The notes beneath the pieces are model-generated. The model saw only the letters and a program-made list of their open reading frames with translations, ran no database searches and had not been told where the DNA came from. From Acetobacter aceti (GTDB lineage: Bacteria > Pseudomonadota > Alphaproteobacteria > Acetobacterales > Acetobacteraceae): DNA of 64,000 nt. Below, piece by piece: positions 37,248 through 45,827 of this stretch. The stretch covers positions 1,860,001 through 1,924,000 of the forward strand of contig NZ_CP014692.1 in assembly GCF_002005445.1 (NCBI RefSeq). The letters run 5' to 3'. Made by a program: the position numbers and the translations under genes. How positions within the stretch are numbered: the first letter of the stretch is position 1; every line of letters starts with the position of its first letter.

Positions 37248-38308
37248 CCATTACTGTCGATCCGATCGCAACCCTCCCTCCGCAGCCGCTTCTGTCGCGG
37301 TATGCCGAATGTTCCATGTGGCTCGCCCGCTACATGGAGCGCATAGAAAATCTGGCGCGCATCATTGATATAACCGAAACCTTCGTTCGTTCCGGCGCAA
37401 CGGAGGGCTGGAAAGCCATCATCCAGATCAATGCGGATGACGAGAGGTTTTTCAAGGCGCACCATCAGGACTCGGCGGAACAGGTCATCTCTTTTTATGT
37501 GATTGAAAGAGACAACCCGACATCAATCGCAGGACTGGCTCATGCCGCCCGTGAAAACGCACGCTCCCTGCGCCCGATCATTTCCGTGGAGATGTGGGCG
37601 CAACTGAACGTGTTCACCAACTTTATTCGCGACCTGAAAGCTGGAGATATCCGTCCGGGTGAAATCTCGACCCTCTGCGCGAAAATCAAGGAAGAGTGCC
37701 AGACCCACACCGGCATCACGGAAGGTACGCTCTATCGGGATCAGGTATCGGTCTTCTACAATATCGGACGCTTCCTTGAGCGGGCCGACCAGATCACCCG
37801 TCTGATTGACATCAAATACCATACGCTTCTGCCATCAGAGGCCGGCGTGGGATCGGAAGTCGATATCAGCCAGTGGTCCGCCCTCCTGCGCTCGGCAGCG
37901 GGCTACCACGCTTACAGACGGGTCATGGCAGGAGATATCCGCCCTTCCAGCGTCATCGGCTTCCTGCTGAAAAGCGCCGCATTTCCACGCTCGCTGGCGA
38001 CCAACCTCAGGCTCGTTCATAACGGCCTTACCCAGCTTCGTCGGGATTACCGTCTTCTTGCGTCATCCAATATTCTGGAACGTGTGGAACATCTGTCCGC
38101 AGTGCTGGAAAGTCAGACAGCAGCACAGATCATTGTCAACGGACTGCACGAGTTCTGTGACTGGATTCAGAGCGAACTTCAGAAGGTTCAGAATGAGATT
38201 GCCCAGGCTTTCTGGCCAACTGAGCCGGTTGTGGCAAAGTCCATCTGGCCCATGGCTCCGCTTGAGCCCCTTCCCGCCTTTACATCGCAAACACAGAGTC
38301 AGAGCTGA
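37244..38308 (+). CDS. Alpha-E domain protein
   Basis: A 354-residue all-helical alpha-E domain protein, the standing partner of circularly permuted ATP-grasp proteins. Signature stretches are SRYAECSMWLARYMERIENLARIID near the N-terminus and FLERADQITRLID in the middle. Its biochemical role is unknown; it may shape the product or hold the substrate. The ATG at 37244 overlaps the ATP-grasp stop (ATGA). A Pro-rich tail ends the protein. A terminator follows. The upstream frame to 37139 is ignored. Confidence 0.92.
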   Translation: MTITVDPIATLPPQPLLSRYAECSMWLARYMERIENLARIIDITETFVRSGATEGWKAIIQINADDERFFKAHHQDSAEQVISFYVIERDNPTSIAGLAHAARENARSLRPIISVEMWAQLNVFTNFIRDLKAGDIRPGEISTLCAKIKEECQTHTGITEGTLYRDQVSVFYNIGRFLERADQITRLIDIKYHTLLPSEAGVGSEVDISQWSALLRSAAGYHAYRRVMAGDIRPSSVIGFLLKSAAFPRSLATNLRLVHNGLTQLRRDYRLLASSNILERVEHLSAVLESQTAAQIIVNGLHEFCDWIQSELQKVQNEIAQAFWPTEPVVAKSIWPMAPLEPLPAFTSQTQSQS

Positions 38309-38337
38309 TCGGGTCACAGTTTTTAATCTTTGAACAT

Positions 38338-38367
38338 TGGCCGGGCCTTTCCCCGGCCATATTTTTT
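38338..38367 (+). terminator. Terminator of the ATP-grasp/alpha-E operon
   Basis: An 8-bp GC-rich perfect stem (38338-38345 with 38352-38359) and 6-base loop are followed by a run of six T residues. It lies 30 bases after the alpha-E stop, before the convergent radC. Confidence 0.88.
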
Positions 38368-38383
38368 CAGGTGTCCTGTGTGA

Positions 38384-39136
38384 CTAAAGCAGCCCTGATT
38401 CCGCGAAACTCAGCCATCTGCCGTTTCCGACAATAACGTGGTCCCGCACAGTGATCCCCAGAACGCCGGCAGCAGCGACAACCTGTCTGGTCATGGCGAG
38501 ATCTTCAGCCGAAGGCGCCGGATCTCCGCTCGGATGGTTGTGCACAAGGATCAGCGCTGTCGCTTTCAGTTCCAGAGCCCGACGCACGACTTCCCTTGGA
38601 TAGACCGGCGTGTGATTGACCGTGCCCCTCGCCTGCGCTTCGTCAGCAATCAGCAGCCCGATCTCATCCAGAAAAAGAATATGGAACTGTTCAATGACTT
38701 CCCGAGCCAGAACGGCTGACAGGTAAGCATACAGCCTGCTCCGGTCCGAAAGAATTTCCAGGTCTGTCAGTCGGGATTTCTGAAGTCTGATTGCAGCCTC
38801 ACGAAAGACTGTTACGGCTGCGAGCATGTAAGGCCCTATCCCGGCAACAGAACGCAAAGCCTGTGCTGAAGCTGTAAGAGTACCCGCAAATGACCCGAAT
38901 CGGGCAAGAAGCATACCCGCAAGAAGCATCGGTTCCTCGTGCTTCGGCATGGCCAGACGTACAAGCGCGGACAGTGCTGCAATATCGTCAAGAACAGGAT
39001 GATCAGTGACGAGACCACCCTCTTCCCGCATAGACAATCCGCTGTCGAGGAGCGCTCTGGTTGGGTCAGGAGACAGTCTGGTCCCGTGAACATTCAAGTC
39101 ACGGAATGTCGCTCCGTCTGAAAATCCATCATTCAC
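38384..39136 (-). CDS. radC: RadC family JAMM-domain protein
   Basis: A 250-residue RadC protein: a helix-hairpin-helix region (RSVAGIGPYMLAAV) and a C-terminal JAMM/MPN domain with the metal motif HNHPSGDPAPSAED. Despite the name, a direct DNA-repair role is not established; the fold is that of zinc metalloproteases and the family is found beside mobile DNA and in chromosomes alike. It stands alone, convergent with the alpha-E operon. Confidence 0.92.
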   Translation of the reverse strand: MNDGFSDGATFRDLNVHGTRLSPDPTRALLDSGLSMREEGGLVTDHPVLDDIAALSALVRLAMPKHEEPMLLAGMLLARFGSFAGTLTASAQALRSVAGIGPYMLAAVTVFREAAIRLQKSRLTDLEILSDRSRLYAYLSAVLAREVIEQFHILFLDEIGLLIADEAQARGTVNHTPVYPREVVRRALELKATALILVHNHPSGDPAPSAEDLAMTRQVVAAAGVLGITVRDHVIVGNGRWLSFAESGLL

Positions 39137-39275
39137 GAGAAGCCTCGACGCAAACAGAAAGCATCGAAAGTCTATAGTCTTATTATTTCATTTAATACCG
39201 CCAATTTTGTTTTTTTATATAAACAAATACTAAAATTAAGACGAATTATCTGTGCAGTTTATTTAAAATAATATC

Positions 39276-39998
39276 CTAATTATTGAGAACCGCCGTGAGT
39301 CGTGACTGATCTAGCCAGAGATTGCGGGAATCAAGACGCTTGACCAGACCATCTTCTTCAAGTTTCCCCAGCGTACGACTGACCGTTTCCACAGACGTAC
39401 CCAGATAGTCAGCGATATCGGAACGGTCCATGATCAGATTCAGAACGTTTCTTCCGGAATCAAAAACCTCCGGCTGGTGGCTGCATTCCAGCAGGAAATC
39501 AGCAACACGTTTCAGCACTCTCTGATGCGTGACGATCAGCAGATGCCGTTGTGACAGCCGCAGTTGCGCCATGGCGCCCACAAGACAATCCTGCTGTAGC
39601 CGGGGTTCGTGATTACAGAGTTCGTGTAACGCGTCACGCGGTATCCGGATAAGGCAGCAATCCGTGAGCGCACTGGCGGAGTTCAGATAAACACCGTTCC
39701 CGCCCAGCCCGAATGGTTCCCCCGGCATGAAGAAGGCGACGATCTGGTTTCTTCCATCCGCAAGCTGGTGAGCGACGCGCACAGCTCCTGAATGCGGAAT
39801 GTAGATATATTGTGCGGGCGTATCCTGAACGAAAATCTTTTCCTTGCAGTCGTAGGAAACCAGTGAGGCAATTCCAGCCAGTTCCTTCTGCACCACATCG
39901 TCCAGAATCAGGAAACCACCATGATCAATGCGGTCCACAGGCCAGTGTCCGATGGCGCAGATACGAACTTTCGGCAAAGGAGTGGCGAGAATCTTCAT
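39276..39998 (-). CDS. Crp/Fnr family transcriptional regulator
   Basis: A 240-residue regulator with an N-terminal cyclic-nucleotide-type sensor domain (residues 30-145) and a C-terminal winged helix-turn-helix: DRSDIADYLGTSVETVSRTLGKLEEDG. The HTH matches the FNR/FixK branch. The N-terminal Cys cluster that holds the FNR iron-sulfur centre is not obvious: Cys occur near 14 and 51 and as a CC pair later, but not in the FNR spacing. The ATG at 39998 (MKILATPL) is preferred. The target genes are unknown. It is downstream of ilvE on the same strand. Confidence 0.88.
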   Translation of the reverse strand: MKILATPLPKVRICAIGHWPVDRIDHGGFLILDDVVQKELAGIASLVSYDCKEKIFVQDTPAQYIYIPHSGAVRVAHQLADGRNQIVAFFMPGEPFGLGGNGVYLNSASALTDCCLIRIPRDALHELCNHEPRLQQDCLVGAMAQLRLSQRHLLIVTHQRVLKRVADFLLECSHQPEVFDSGRNVLNLIMDRSDIADYLGTSVETVSRTLGKLEEDGLVKRLDSRNLWLDQSRLTAVLNN

Positions 39999-40095
39999 CA
40001 AAACCAGTCTGAAATGAATGGGTAGAAACGCGGGAGCCGACACTGAAGAAGTGTCGGCTCCGTAAGGGCTGATCAGATTTGTCCGCCGAACGGTT

Positions 40096-41193
40096 TCAGC
40101 AGACGCGATGCACCCAGTTATATGTGTCCGCAACACGGCCGCGCTGCGTCCCGATCAACGATTCCCGCAGGGCGCTGGTCACAGGACCTGGGCCTGTTCC
40201 TCCCGAAATCTTGACTTCACCGCCGCTCTTGGTGCGGACAGCGCCAATCGGAGAAACAGCAGCAGCCGTGCCGCAGGCGAAGGTCTCGGTCAGACGTCCA
40301 GACTTCGCATCCGCGAGCCACTGATCGATCGAATACGCCTCCTCACGCACCGTCATGCCTTTCTCGCGGGCGATCGTGAGGATCGAGTCACGCGTGATGC
40401 CGGGCAGAATGGTTCCGGTCAGGCCCGGCGTGCTGATGGAGCCGTCATCGAACACGAAGAATATGTTCATGCCGCCCATTTCTTCAATGTAGCGGTGTTC
40501 GACGGCGTCAAGGAACACAACCTGATCGCAGCCCTGCGCCTTGGCTTCCGCCTGCGCCAGCAGGGAGGCGGCATAGTTGCCGCCACACTTCGCAGCACCT
40601 GTGCCGCCGGGGGCCGCACGCGTGTAGGTCTCGGAAACCCACACAGTCACAGCACCTGAGCTGAAATAGGCTCCCACAGGCGCCGCGATCACCAGAAACA
40701 GATATTCCGATGCCGGTTTGACGCCCAGAAAGGCGTCATTGGCGAACATGAAAGGACGGATATACAGGCTGGCGTTCTCACCCGACGGTACCCAGTCGCG
40801 GTCCGCTTTCACGAGTTCATCAACAGCGCGGATGAAGAGTGACTCCGGCAGCTCTGGCATGGCCATGCGTTCGGCAGACGAGCGGAAACGGCGGGCATTG
40901 GCATCGGGGCGGAAGATGGCGATGCCATTATCCTCGGTGCGGAAAGCCTTCATGCCCTCAAAGATTTCCTGAGCATAGTGCAGAACCGCAGCAGACGGAT
41001 CGAGTGTCAGAGGACCGCGCGGCATAACCTTCGCATCATGCCAGCCTTCGCCATCCTTGTAGCGGATCATAACCATATGATCGGTGGCGATACGCCCGAA
41101 CGCGGGGTTGGCCATAAGCTCGGCCCGCTTTTCCGGCGACGTAAGATTGGAATGCGGAAGGGTTTCGAAGCTGATGTCCTCGGCGCTGCTCAC
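40096..41193 (-). CDS. ilvE: Branched-chain amino-acid aminotransferase
   Basis: PLP-dependent enzyme that makes or breaks down Val, Leu and Ile. The 365-residue protein has the class II-type core: YAQEIFEGMKAFR, the PLP-Lys context GTGAAKCGGNYAAS, and FACGTAAAVSPIG. The first codon is a GTG at 41193 (SSAEDISF), preceded by AGGAGAG; an open frame extends to 41292 but lacks family residues. It is 98 bases upstream of a Crp/Fnr gene in the same direction. Confidence 0.95.
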   Translation of the reverse strand: MSSAEDISFETLPHSNLTSPEKRAELMANPAFGRIATDHMVMIRYKDGEGWHDAKVMPRGPLTLDPSAAVLHYAQEIFEGMKAFRTEDNGIAIFRPDANARRFRSSAERMAMPELPESLFIRAVDELVKADRDWVPSGENASLYIRPFMFANDAFLGVKPASEYLFLVIAAPVGAYFSSGAVTVWVSETYTRAAPGGTGAAKCGGNYAASLLAQAEAKAQGCDQVVFLDAVEHRYIEEMGGMNIFFVFDDGSISTPGLTGTILPGITRDSILTIAREKGMTVREEAYSIDQWLADAKSGRLTETFACGTAAAVSPIGAVRTKSGGEVKISGGTGPGPVTSALRESLIGTQRGRVADTYNWVHRVC

Positions 41194-41364
41194 GACCTGC
41201 TCTCCTGCCCTTTTCAACGGGCTTACTGTGGTTCCATGGCCGCCTGGGCCACTATTGCGCCACACTTGAGCGGAAAATATCGCTTTGGGCAATCCGGTTG
41301 CGACGCAATTCTGCCGCCTGTTTCCAATGCAATGACCGATCGGTCAATCCCTTGGGAACAGCTC

Positions 41365-42063
41365 CTAGGCATGAACATGTTTCAGGGCGGCTTCCAGTTG
41401 CCCGGAGACAAGCGTGGGTAGATCGGCCGGCATTTCAGCAATGGCTTCCGCGCCAGCACTGACCAGCTCACCTTCTCCACCATAACCCCACGCGATGCCA
41501 ATGGCCCGGATGGCGTTGGCGTGCGCGCCGGAGATATCGAACCGTCGATCTCCGAGCATGATGGCGTGATGCTTTTCAATCCCGTGATCGGACAGGACGG
41601 AGGCGATCAGTTCCGGCTTTTCCGCGCCGCTGTCATCCGGACGGGCGCCATAGACTTCCCGGAATTCTGTCAACAGTCCCGCACGTTCAAGGATGGCGCG
41701 AGCCAGCGTTCTGGGTTTGGATGTCGCAATATAGAGGGAGGCGCCCGCCTCTTTGATGGTTGCTATCGCCTCCCGCATTCCCGGGAAAACAGGCGTCTGG
41801 AACATGCCCTCGGCTTCGTAATGCCATCGGTAACACGCCATCGCGTGGTCACAGCGGTCATCGCCATAATGCCGGAGAACCTCTCCAATCAGATCTCTCA
41901 GCGGCGGCCCCACGACCCAGGTGAGATCCTGATCCAGATCAGGATCATGGCCAAGCTCGCGGATCACTTTACGGATTGTTGCGACGATCCCTGCACGGGA
42001 GTCGATGATTGTTCCATCGAGATCGAAAAGAACCGAGGAACCGGCAAGAGGGTGCGCTGTCAT
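41365..42063 (-). CDS. HAD-family phosphatase (phosphoglycolate-phosphatase-like)
   Basis: A 232-residue haloacid-dehalogenase-fold hydrolase. Motif I FDLDGT (Asp14 and Asp16), motif II TSKP, and the late LGDRRFD (motif IV) are present with a helical cap between them. Members dephosphorylate small phosphates such as phosphoglycolate; the true substrate is unknown. It is unrelated in position to the second HAD gene at 50.4 kb (gph-like). It is divergent from a VOC-family gene. Confidence 0.88.
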   Translation of the reverse strand: MTAHPLAGSSVLFDLDGTIIDSRAGIVATIRKVIRELGHDPDLDQDLTWVVGPPLRDLIGEVLRHYGDDRCDHAMACYRWHYEAEGMFQTPVFPGMREAIATIKEAGASLYIATSKPRTLARAILERAGLLTEFREVYGARPDDSGAEKPELIASVLSDHGIEKHHAIMLGDRRFDISGAHANAIRAIGIAWGYGGEGELVSAGAEAIAEMPADLPTLVSGQLEAALKHVHA

Positions 42064-42242
42064 ACTTCCAGTTGAATACGCTTCCGGACAGCCGTCAATG
42101 CAGTGTCTGTCATCTGGCCTCCCGGTAAGGGTCTTGTCTGAATATCGCGGCTGCCTGTAGCGTGCGGCCTGTGGATGGTGCCCTGCAAGGCCTGCTTAAA
42201 ATAGTGCAGGCCCGGCACGATCTGAAACTCTGGAGATCGCCT

Positions 42243-42620
42243 ATGTTCAGCCACATCATGCTTGGCAGTAACGACATCGAAAGATCACGCAAATTCTACG
42301 ACGCCATCTTCGCGGCAATCGGTGGCGCACCGGCAACCCTGAATCCAAAGGGACGCCTCGTTTACAGCCATAACGGCCAGCGTCTCGTCATCGGCAAGCC
42401 TCTCAATGGCGAACCCGCCACCGGAGGCAACGGCTCGACCGTCGGTTTCGCGATCGAGACGCCGGAAAAGATCGACGCATGGTGGAAAGCCGGTGGCGAG
42501 AACGGTGGTGTCCAGATCGAAGACCCGCCAGGCGTACGCAAGAATGCGACGGGTGACCTGTATCTCGCCTATCTGCGTGATCCAGACGGCAACAAGCTCT
42601 GCGCCCTGCATTCCATGTAA
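42243..42620 (+). CDS. VOC (glyoxalase) family protein
   Basis: A 125-residue protein with the beta-alpha-beta3 fold of the vicinal-oxygen-chelate superfamily: N-terminal HIMLGSNDIERSRKFYD and C-terminal YLRDPDGNKLCALH, two metal-ligand regions. It could be a lactoylglutathione lyase relative or a metal-free binding protein. The ATG at 42243 follows TGGAG. It is a single gene, followed by a 10-bp hairpin (42637-42646 with 42654-42663) with no T-run. Confidence 0.88.
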   Translation: MFSHIMLGSNDIERSRKFYDAIFAAIGGAPATLNPKGRLVYSHNGQRLVIGKPLNGEPATGGNGSTVGFAIETPEKIDAWWKAGGENGGVQIEDPPGVRKNATGDLYLAYLRDPDGNKLCALHSM

Positions 42621-42680
42621 GGCTGCTTAACAGGATGATACCGGAAGATCGATTTCCGGTATCGCCTTGTCCGCCTGTAT

Positions 42681-43202
42681 TTATTTGAAACGGCAGGGCT
42701 GGTCGCTGGTTGGTGTGTCACTGGTTTGAACAACCATCAACTCGACCGGGTCATCACCCACATTTCCTGCGTCATGCCCGATATGGCCCTGCTGGTCCTT
42801 GCGGCTGAGCTGATCCTCACCCAACGAGACCTCACCCGGTCCCATGACGACTTTGTGCCCATCCATGGCCGTTACGTACCAGGACCCTTTGAGCGGGACG
42901 ATCCACTGTACTTTCGGATCGGGATGCCATGCTCCGTCCCAGTGCGCTGGTTGCACAGTGAAGATCACCTGAGCCGGGCCTTCCTTCAGACGATCCTGCC
43001 ACTGCGGTCCAGCCGGTTTCGACATGGTTTTCAGATCAAAGTTACGGATCGGGCAGTGTGTCATGTGACTGATACCGTCGTGATCGCTCCAGTTATGCCA
43101 GTACCACATGGTCGGGTGAGGCGGCGTCTCATCGGCCCGCGCCATTCCGACGACACTGAGCAGACCCGCCAGTCCGGCAAAAATCGTTCCGGGCTTTATC
43201 AT
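42681..43202 (-). CDS. Periplasmic cupin-fold protein
   Basis: A 173-residue exported protein: an N-terminal hydrophobic signal peptide ends near MARA-DE. The mature part has a cupin-like beta fold (WIVPLKGSWYVTAMDGHKVVMGPGEVS). Function unknown; the first half contains several His and Trp that might bind a ligand. Its start overlaps the stop of the upstream VOC-family gene (ATGA), so it is the second gene of a two-gene operon. It may bind or stabilise a small molecule processed by that neighbour. Confidence 0.8.
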   Translation of the reverse strand: MIKPGTIFAGLAGLLSVVGMARADETPPHPTMWYWHNWSDHDGISHMTHCPIRNFDLKTMSKPAGPQWQDRLKEGPAQVIFTVQPAHWDGAWHPDPKVQWIVPLKGSWYVTAMDGHKVVMGPGEVSLGEDQLSRKDQQGHIGHDAGNVGDDPVELMVVQTSDTPTSDQPCRFK

Positions 43203-43759
43203 TCTGCTTTTCCAGACTGCCTGCGCGGAGGCTGATAGCGTTTTTCGGGTGACACCGCATCAAAGCGCTCCCTGCTAGGGGTAGCCAACAGTTCGACAAT
43301 CATGCCCCAGGGTGTCTTTCCGTAGCAGAACAGGTTGCCCGGCCCTTCTTCCAGTGAAGGCTGCTTCTGCGGCTCTGTCATCAGAACACCCCCGGCTTCA
43401 GTGAAACGGGCGCATCCTGCTTCGATATCGTCAACATAGACCGCGAAATGCTGAAGCCCGAAATCGCAGGGGCGCAGGGCGGAATGCTGTTCCGGGCCGT
43501 GCATTTCAAAAAGTTCGATACAAGGCCCCTGCCCCAGCGCAACCATGCACATTTCTTTCACGACCGTTCCGGGTACAAGGTCCAGAATCTTTTCGACCTT
43601 ACTTCCCTCCTGCGGGTGATCCGGCGTCACATTGCGGTAAAGCGGAACAGCTCCGAAGGCTTTTTCCAGAAAACCCAGAGCCGCGTTGATGTCAGGGACA
43701 GTCACACCGACATGATCAATCCCGCGTGGCAGACCTGAACAATCTTCGGTCTCTTTCAT
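43199..43759 (-). CDS. Glyoxalase/VOC family protein, methylmalonyl-CoA epimerase-like
   Basis: A 186-residue VOC-fold protein. IDHVGVTVPDINAALGFLEKAF, IELFEMHG and FAVYVDDIEAGCARF, plus the late TPWGMIVELL, mark two repeats with metal ligands. It resembles methylmalonyl-CoA epimerase or glyoxalase; the true substrate is not known. The ATG at 43759 follows AGGAG; the open frame upstream to 44116 is antisense to the IMPase gene and rejected. Translationally coupled to the downstream cupin gene by an ATGA. Confidence 0.83.
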   Translation of the reverse strand: MKETEDCSGLPRGIDHVGVTVPDINAALGFLEKAFGAVPLYRNVTPDHPQEGSKVEKILDLVPGTVVKEMCMVALGQGPCIELFEMHGPEQHSALRPCDFGLQHFAVYVDDIEAGCARFTEAGGVLMTEPQKQPSLEEGPGNLFCYGKTPWGMIVELLATPSRERFDAVSPEKRYQPPRRQSGKAE

Positions 43760-43946
43760 GGCCGCTTCTCCTGATCCATCTCTGAAAACAACGGCTCCTG
43801 CGCTGATCAGTTGCATCTGAAAACCCGATGGACAGAACCGGCGCTCTCGACGCGCCCCCGCTCCCCGGCCTATTTCTTGTCCTGTTTCAAGAAAGGGTGA
43901 CGCATCGTCATCCTGCCTGACAGGAGACCGGCCCCCGCCGGGAAAC

Positions 43947-44741
43947 ATGCTCATGACTGTTGCCATTGAACGCCGTTTTGAAGCGGCACGCGCCGTTGTG
44001 GATGATGCCGCACGGCTGGCCCTTTCCATGAGACCGCCTCCGGGTGGACCGGTCGGCACGCTGAAATCGGCACAAGACTGGCTGACGGAAGCAGACGGTG
44101 CGGTTGAAGCGTTCATCTCCAGACGTATGGCGGCTCTTTTCCCGGATGACGGATTTCAGGGGGAGGAGGAAGGCGCGACACGCAGTGGCAGTCTGCGCTG
44201 GGTTGTCGATCCCATCGACGGCACCTCCAATTTCGCACGCGGCCGCAATCGCTGGTGTGTCTCGCTCGGTCTTCTGGAAGATGACCATCCAGTTGCCGGC
44301 ATCGTCTGCGCGCCCGCTCTTGGCGAAACCTATACAGGCCTGATCGGCAAGGGCGCTTTCCTGAATGGCAAACCCATCAAGGCGTCACCCGTAAATGACA
44401 CACGCAGCGCCATGATCGAGATGGGCTGGAGCAACCGGGTGCCGAAACCGATTTTCATGGAAAAGATCGGAGCCATTCTGGACTCAGGCGCGATGCCCCG
44501 TTCGGGTGGTTCCGGCGCGCTGGCGCTGACCGATGTGGCTTGCGGGCGGCTCGACGCCTACATCGAAATCGTCATCAATCTCTGGGATGTCGCCGGCGCT
44601 CTCCCCATTCTGGCGGAGTCGGGCGCGAAAGTTTCTCCCTTTCTGCGTGATGGCGGCCTGACCGGAGGCGCAACCATTCTTGCCGTCGCGCCCGGCATTG
44701 CTGACGCTCTGGCGAAAGCCGTACAGATTCCACTCATCTGA
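43947..44741 (+). CDS. Inositol monophosphatase family protein
   Basis: A 264-residue Mg-dependent phosphatase of the IMPase/histidinol-phosphatase (HisN) family. Metal ligands are in GEEEG (around 72-76), the hallmark DPIDGTSNF (88-96), and the C-terminal WDVAGALPI. It could hydrolyse inositol phosphate or histidinol phosphate; the alphaproteobacterial HisN reading is attractive because hisB-type phosphatase genes are not seen here, but this is inferred. Start is ATG at 43947 or 43953. It is divergent from the VOC/cupin pair. Confidence 0.88.
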   Translation: MLMTVAIERRFEAARAVVDDAARLALSMRPPPGGPVGTLKSAQDWLTEADGAVEAFISRRMAALFPDDGFQGEEEGATRSGSLRWVVDPIDGTSNFARGRNRWCVSLGLLEDDHPVAGIVCAPALGETYTGLIGKGAFLNGKPIKASPVNDTRSAMIEMGWSNRVPKPIFMEKIGAILDSGAMPRSGGSGALALTDVACGRLDAYIEIVINLWDVAGALPILAESGAKVSPFLRDGGLTGGATILAVAPGIADALAKAVQIPLI

Positions 44742-44930
44742 TGCCCCAGGTCATCTGACACCCTTGGCCCAGGTGGCGCGACGCCACCCGGTGACCGTCA
44801 AAAACAGCCTTATGTAACAGTCAGCTACAAAACAATGACCTTTCATGTCTCAAACAGGGTTCTCGCCGCACCTTACGCACGATACCTTGCAGCCCATGTC
44901 ATTTTCGAATGACGACAAGGAGTTTGAAAC

Positions 44931-45641
44931 ATGAAGAAAATTGCACTCTCTCTCATGCTGGCGACCGGTCTGGCGACAGCACCGACATTCGCTCACGCAG
45001 CATCAGCGCATGTGGTCTGGGAGAAATACAAGGCAGGTCGCGCCCTGAAGCATCTGTCCGCCGACGGGCAGCGTGCTTTCGGTGATCTGCTTCAGGCCCA
45101 TGACCTGCTGGCGGCAGGCAAGACGGAGCAGGCCATCCCGCTCCTCTATGATGCGAACAAAAGCCTGACAGCGGCTTCAAAGGCGGACAAAAAATTTGTC
45201 ACGGCTGAAGCCTCCCTGACCCCGGCGCCGCAGCATCCGGCAGCACCGGGCCACACACCTTCCACCACACAGGACGTCTGGATCCCGGTTGGTGGTGAGT
45301 TTGTGGAAACGGAAACGCTGGCTCCCGAAAAGAAAGCCGCCATCGCAGCCGCTAACAGCCAGATCAAGGCCGGCAAGGCTCCTCAGGCCGCAGAGACCAT
45401 GCAGGTTGTCGATGACAATCTGGACTTCATCGTGGCTCTGGCTCCACTGAACGCCACACAGGGTGCAGTGAACCGTGCGCAGGTCTTCACGGAAGGTCGC
45501 AATCCGCAGGCTGCACTTGATGCGGTGACCCAGGCACTGAACGGCCTCGTATTCGTCGATGATGACCTGATGGATGCAAAGGCCGCGCCCGCAAAGGCTT
45601 CGGCACCTGCCTCTGCTCCGGCAGCCAAGACAGCACAGTAA
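44931..45641 (+). CDS. YfdX family periplasmic protein
   Basis: A 236-residue exported protein with a signal peptide cut near AHA-AS. The mature part is helical, matching the YfdX family: two related helix repeats (LLAAGKTEQAIPLLYDA and QIKAGKAPQAAETM) and VPVGGEFVETET-like VGGEFVETETL. The C-terminus is Ala/Pro/Lys-rich. The family is linked to acid or stress response in enterobacteria; the role here is unknown. It is a single gene preceded by AAGGAG and followed by a strong terminator. Confidence 0.87.
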   Translation: MKKIALSLMLATGLATAPTFAHAASAHVVWEKYKAGRALKHLSADGQRAFGDLLQAHDLLAAGKTEQAIPLLYDANKSLTAASKADKKFVTAEASLTPAPQHPAAPGHTPSTTQDVWIPVGGEFVETETLAPEKKAAIAAANSQIKAGKAPQAAETMQVVDDNLDFIVALAPLNATQGAVNRAQVFTEGRNPQAALDAVTQALNGLVFVDDDLMDAKAAPAKASAPASAPAAKTAQ

Positions 45642-45651
45642 GGCTGACAAG

Positions 45652-45692
45652 ATTACTCCTGATCATCCGTTGGATCGATCAGGAGTAATTTT
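45652..45692 (+). terminator. Terminator of the yfdX-like gene
   Basis: A 13-bp perfect stem (45652-45664 with 45677-45689) is followed by TTT. It lies ten bases after the stop codon and may also serve the convergent EamA gene. Confidence 0.8.
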
Positions 45693-45827
45693 ATGCTGCA
45701 TGAGATGTGCGGAAAGCAGGCGGAGCGTTCGCTGACAAAGGTCCGTTTTTTCAGTCAGTCAGGCCTCAAGCGGACTGCATGGTCCATGCGTGCATTTGCA
45801 AACGATGCAGAGGCTCACTCCCCTCGC

